Source: Alphaproteobacteria bacterium
GTDB taxonomy: Bacteria; Pseudomonadota; Alphaproteobacteria; Rhizobiales; Beijerinckiaceae
Length of the DNA: 44,082 bases
Assembly: GCA_021325385.1 (NCBI GenBank)
Contig: JAJPHH010000206.1
Coordinates: forward strand, 1 to 44,082
Direction: 5' to 3'
The position numbers and the translations under genes are program-made. Each line of letters opens with the position of its first letter. Positions within the stretch are counted from its first letter, which is position 1. Below, in pieces: positions 40,098-44,082 of the stretch. The notes under the pieces are model-generated. The model was not told the origin of the DNA, searched no databases, and saw nothing but the letters and a program-made list of their open reading frames with translations.

Positions 40098-40526
40098 ATG
40101 GACGTCGAAGGATTAAAGGAGCTCTTCGAGCCCTTCGCGCCGGTGAGCGTGAAACGGATGTTCAGCGGCCATGGCGTCTATGCCGAGGGCCTCTGCTTCG
40201 CCCTCAATTTGCGCGGCGACATTTTCCTGAAAGCCGACGAACTGACCCAAGCGCGCTTCGCCGCGTCCGGCGCCGAGCCCTTCGCCTATGAGGGCCATCG
40301 CGGCAAGGTCATGGTGATGAGCTATTGGCGGCTTCCGGCCAGCGCCTATGACGATCCGGACGAGTTGAAGGCCTGGTGCGGCTTGGCTATGGAGGCGGCG
40401 AGGCGCGCCGCTGCGGTCAAGGAGGCCAAGCGCGCGCGACGGCTCGCCAAGCCGGCGAAGGCCGCGGCGGGCAGGTCCGCGCGGGGCAGGGCGGGAAAAG
40501 GCGAAGCAGGGCGGCGGGGCCGGTGA
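40098..40526 (+). CDS. TfoX N-terminal domain protein, second of tandem pair
   Basis: This 142-residue protein matches the previous gene's pattern: LKELFEPFAPVSVKRMFSGH, GVYAEGLCFALNLRGDIFLK and SYWRLPASAYDDPDELKAWC. It carries a longer basic tail (about 40 residues rich in Arg/Lys/Ala/Gly). The tail suggests nucleic-acid contact, an inference. The ATG at 40098 has CGGG just before it. Its stop overlaps the HAD gene start by 4 bases (GTGA). The paralogue relation with 39689-40081 is visible over the first 90 residues; the tails differ in sequence but both are basic. Confidence 0.85.
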   Translation: MDVEGLKELFEPFAPVSVKRMFSGHGVYAEGLCFALNLRGDIFLKADELTQARFAASGAEPFAYEGHRGKVMVMSYWRLPASAYDDPDELKAWCGLAMEAARRAAAVKEAKRARRLAKPAKAAAGRSARGRAGKGEAGRRGR

Positions 40527-41134
40527 CGCAAAAGATTACCACGGTCGTTTTCGACATCGGCAATGTCCTGATCGAATGGGATCCCCGCCATCTCTATCGG
40601 CGCATTTTCACGACGCCCGACGAGACCGAGCATTTCCTTTCCACGATCTGCACCAGCGCCTGGAACCTCGAAATCGATCGCGGCAAGCCCTTCGCCGAAG
40701 CGGTCGCCGAACTCGTCGCTTCTTATCCCGAGCACGAGGCGGCGATCCGCGCCTTCGACGAGCGTTGGAGCGAAATGGTGCCGGGCCTGGTGCCTGGCTC
40801 GCTCGAACTGATGGAGCGGCTCGAACAGCGCGGCGCGCCGCTCTACGCCATCACCAATTTCTCGGCCGAGAAATTCGCCGAAGCGCGGCGCCGCTTTCCC
40901 TTTCTCGACCGCTTCCGCGGCGTGATCGTCTCGGCGCATGAGCGATTGCTGAAGCCGGACCGGGCGATTTTCGAATTGCTGCTGAGCCGCTACCGGCTCA
41001 GAGCGGAGGAATGCCTGTTCATCGACGATTCCGCCGCCAATGTCGCCGGCGCCCGCGCCGTCGGCATGGCGGCGCATCATTTCAAGGACGCGGCGGGACT
41101 GGAGGAGGCGCTGGTCGCGCATCGACTCCTCTGA
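40523..41134 (+). CDS. HAD superfamily phosphatase (YihX-like)
   Basis: This 203-residue HAD-IA protein has motif I VVFDIGNVLIEWDPRHLYRR (nucleophile Asp11), motif II AITNFSAEKF, motif III Lys in LLKPDRAIFELLL and motif IV FIDDSAANVAGARAVGM. Motif I has DIGNV instead of DxDGT, as in YihX-type sugar-phosphate phosphatases (alpha-D-glucose-1-phosphate in E. coli). It dephosphorylates a small metabolite in the cytoplasm; the substrate is inferred only. The GTG start overlaps the previous stop, so translation is coupled with the second TfoX-N gene. Confidence 0.88.
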   Translation: MTQKITTVVFDIGNVLIEWDPRHLYRRIFTTPDETEHFLSTICTSAWNLEIDRGKPFAEAVAELVASYPEHEAAIRAFDERWSEMVPGLVPGSLELMERLEQRGAPLYAITNFSAEKFAEARRRFPFLDRFRGVIVSAHERLLKPDRAIFELLLSRYRLRAEECLFIDDSAANVAGARAVGMAAHHFKDAAGLEEALVAHRLL

Positions 41135-41146
41135 GCGCCGATCCGC

Positions 41147-41152
41147 TATAAT
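41147..41152 (+). promoter_or_regulatory. Candidate -10 box for the cyclase gene
   Basis: TATAAT at 41147-41152 is a perfect -10 hexamer in GC-rich DNA, 61 bases before the cyclase start. A weak -35-like TCGACT lies 19 bases upstream, at 41122-41127, so the match is partial. Confidence 0.3.
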
Positions 41153-41213
41153 TCCTCGCCTTCTTCCGAACCGATAAGGCGGCGCTCGCCGCCGAAAACT
41201 TTGCGCAATCGCC

Positions 41214-42284
41214 ATGGCCGTTGATGACCGTACTCGCCTTGCGGTTCCCTTCATTCTCAGGATCGCCCTGATCGGCGCTCTCGCCGGCGCGGCCTATGGC
41301 TATTTCGCCGCGACGGCGGCCGGGGGCTCCGGCCTCTATGGCTTCGAGCGCGGGCTGCTGACCGGCGCGGTGATCGGCGGCCTGTTGAGCTCGCTGAACT
41401 ACTTCATTCTCGAAGCGCCGCGCCGCAATGGCGGCGTCCGCCGCGCGCCCTTCCTGCTGCATGTGGCGTTGAAATCGCTGATCTACCTCGTCGTGTTCCT
41501 GTTCGGCGCATGGATCGGCCAACGGCTCCTGCCCGTTCCGGGCGTCGGCGGTTTCGAAGTTGGGCTCGTCGATGTCCTCTACTTTTTCGCGATCAGCTTC
41601 GTCGTCAGCTTCGTGCTCGATTTGAACAGCTTGATCGGCCAGAACGTACTATTGAATTTCATCAGCGGCCGCTACTTTCAGCCGCGCGTCGAGCAGCGCG
41701 TCTTGCTGATGATCGACATGAGGAGCTCGACCGCCGCCGCCGAGCGCCTGGGCGAAGTCGATTTTCACCGCTTGCTCAATCGCTTCATCGGCGATCTCAC
41801 CGGCCCGATCGTGATCTGGAAGGGACAAATCCATAAATATGTCGGCGACGAGCTGATCGTGACCTGGCCGCTCGCCGCCGGCCTCAAGGACGCGCGCTGC
41901 TTGCGCGCCTGTTTCGGCGCCGTCGCGCGCTTGGCCGATCTCGGCCCGGTTTACGAGCGCGAATTCGGCCTGACGGCGAGTCTGCGCGCGGCCCTACATT
42001 GCGGAGCGGTCGTCGTCGGCGAGATGGGGACGATCAAGAAGGAGATCGCGCTCATCGGCGATACGATGAATACGACCGCCCGCATCGTCGACGCCTGCCG
42101 CGACAGCGGCGAATTGGTCCTCGCCTCCGCTGCGCTGCTGCGCCAACTGACGACCATGCCGCCAGGCGTCGATGCGCGCCCGCTGGGACCGATCCCGTTG
42201 CGCGGCAAGAAGAGCCCGGTTGAACTCTTCGCGCTGAAAGAGGCTAAGGCGAGCGTCGTACCGAACGGCGCTGATGCTTTTTAA
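41214..42284 (+). CDS. Membrane-anchored class III adenylate/guanylate cyclase
   Basis: This 356-residue protein has four hydrophobic segments at about residues 13-32, 47-66, 81-102 and 118-137, then a class III nucleotide cyclase domain at about 163-310. Both metal aspartates are present: Asp168 in LMIDMRSSTAAAERL and the second in IHKYVGDELIVTW. The transition-state Asn/Arg pair appears in GDTMNTTARIVDACR. It probably makes cAMP (or cGMP) at the inner membrane; nucleotide choice cannot be fixed by eye. The cyclase domain follows the last membrane helix directly, with no HAMP or PAS. A perfect TATAAT -10 lies upstream. Confidence 0.88.
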   Translation: MAVDDRTRLAVPFILRIALIGALAGAAYGYFAATAAGGSGLYGFERGLLTGAVIGGLLSSLNYFILEAPRRNGGVRRAPFLLHVALKSLIYLVVFLFGAWIGQRLLPVPGVGGFEVGLVDVLYFFAISFVVSFVLDLNSLIGQNVLLNFISGRYFQPRVEQRVLLMIDMRSSTAAAERLGEVDFHRLLNRFIGDLTGPIVIWKGQIHKYVGDELIVTWPLAAGLKDARCLRACFGAVARLADLGPVYEREFGLTASLRAALHCGAVVVGEMGTIKKEIALIGDTMNTTARIVDACRDSGELVLASAALLRQLTTMPPGVDARPLGPIPLRGKKSPVELFALKEAKASVVPNGADAF

Positions 42285-42883
42285 AGGTAGATGAACCCGC
42301 GGCGGCTTTCCGCCGCGTCGAGAGGATAGTCGTTCTCGACCTGGATCGCGGCGCCAAGCGCGCCCGGCTCGTCCAACCCCGGAATGAAAATTTGCGCGAG
42401 CCGCCGCGCGGCGATCTCGTTCTGATGGGGCAGTCGGACCATCGGACCGCCAGCCCTCGCCGGGGTCACGACGCTGTTGGCGAGGCCGCGCCAAGCAAGG
42501 AGGTCGCGCGCGACGCGGGCGCGGACAAGCAGGCTCATGTCGCTCCATTCCGGCGGCACGAGGCAAAGAAGCCGCGCCGCCATGCCCACCGCAAGGCCGT
42601 GCGCTTGCGCGAAGCCGAGCAATTTCTCGAACTCGCCTCGCTCGACCCACCAGGCGCCGGCGGCGACCTGAAGCGGCGTTCGCCCGGCGCCGCCGAAACG
42701 GTAGATTTTTGCGCCCGGCGCCAAAGCCCAGCGCAAAGGCGCGATCATGCCTCCGGTTTGCGCGTAGGCCAGAACATTGCCGCGCGCGTCGACAATCGCA
42801 TTCCGTGGATTGAGATCCGTTCCCAGCGCGCGGCGCCGGCTGTTGGGATCGTCGAACGCTCTTTGATTGACGAAGGAGGGCAT
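42281..42883 (-). CDS. Conserved-looking hypothetical protein
   Basis: This 200-residue protein is not recognised. It has no signal peptide or membrane helix. Notable stretches are NPRNAIVDARGNVLAYAQTG, KIYRFGGAGRTPLQVAAGAW and LCLVPPEWSDMSLLVRARVA, with a compact Trp-containing core. The ATG at 42883 is chosen as the first ATG; TTG at 42922 would add 13 residues and neither has a strong ribosome-binding site. Its last 4 bases overlap the convergent cyclase stop. A neighbouring RhlE gene is on the same strand upstream, 125 bases away, so cotranscription is possible. Confidence 0.6.
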   Translation of the reverse strand: MPSFVNQRAFDDPNSRRRALGTDLNPRNAIVDARGNVLAYAQTGGMIAPLRWALAPGAKIYRFGGAGRTPLQVAAGAWWVERGEFEKLLGFAQAHGLAVGMAARLLCLVPPEWSDMSLLVRARVARDLLAWRGLANSVVTPARAGGPMVRLPHQNEIAARRLAQIFIPGLDEPGALGAAIQVENDYPLDAAESRRGFIYL

Positions 42884-43008
42884 CGTCACACTCTCGTGAG
42901 CGCGCTTACCGGTCGCCGTCAATTGGCGACCGGACGGACGCGATTTACGGGATTGCGACGATAAGGGTTCGACAGAAAGAAAGAGAACCCGACATCGAGC
43001 CGATCGCC

Positions 43009-44082
<1,074 letters not shown>

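Overview
The window looks like chromosomal DNA from a GC-rich alphaproteobacterium, most likely of the order Hyphomicrobiales (Rhizobiales). The basis is the high-GC codon use, an EipB/DUF1849 envelope protein, a surE-pcm-LytM block, an RhlE-type helicase with an Arg/Glu-rich tail, and two families of intergenic palindromes of the kind common in these genomes. Nearly all of it is densely packed, ordinary chromosomal coding sequence. I see no tRNA, rRNA, CRISPR array, prophage, transposase or replication origin. No gene-free stretch exceeds 300 bases.

Layout, left to right. (1) 1-2342: the end of an inositol-dehydrogenase-like gene, a REP-type palindrome, an XRE-cupin regulator with a GNAT enzyme, and a divergent FitAB/VapBC-type toxin-antitoxin pair whose promoter holds a perfect 16-base palindrome. 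(2) 2361-4437: metY and aat, divergent. (3) 4506-8547: an operon-like set of circularly permuted ATP-grasp, alpha-E and transglutaminase-like genes, broken up by two REP-type palindromes and a GFA gene. The transglutaminase-like protein lacks its catalytic cysteine. (4) 8565-12341: cytochrome b561, an IlvD/Edd sugar-acid dehydratase, and a DUF482 acyltransferase whose 3' end lies inside a second type of palindromic repeat. (5) 12342-14423: a lower-GC islet with two secreted proteins I do not recognise. (6) 14424-20336: GDPD with a RidA protein, then EipB, SurE, Pcm, a degenerate LytM lipoprotein with a clear terminator, and a small periplasmic ClpP-fold-like protein.

(7) 20461-23843, minus strand: a short-chain dehydrogenase without its catalytic Tyr/Lys, an ECF42-type sigma factor coupled to a YciI protein, and a LysE exporter. 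(8) 24002-27283, plus strand: a NagA-like amidohydrolase lacking a metal-ligand Glu, an EamA transporter, an AlkD-like HEAT protein and a small secreted protein. (9) 27280-32885: a surface-glycan locus with galE, wzt and wzm on one strand and two GT2 glycosyltransferases divergent from them. The divergent promoter carries a 9+3+9 palindrome. (10) 33105-37696: a small unknown protein, a DUF815 ATPase, DUF2147, an ICMT-like methyltransferase, a secreted unknown, a DsrE-like protein and a second LysE exporter. (11) 37827-44082: a TetR/GST divergent pair, an IscA/SufA-type Fe-S protein, two tandem TfoX-N proteins, a HAD phosphatase, a membrane class III cyclase, an unknown protein and the 3' part of an RhlE-type helicase.

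The most interesting signals are enzyme-family proteins that have lost key residues (transglutaminase-like, NagA-like, SDR, LytM), palindromic repeats that break an operon and form the C-terminal codons of two genes, and several well-defined palindromes in divergent promoters. I did not find a clearly new multi-gene defence or mobile system. All functional statements rest on motif recognition by eye, without database searches.
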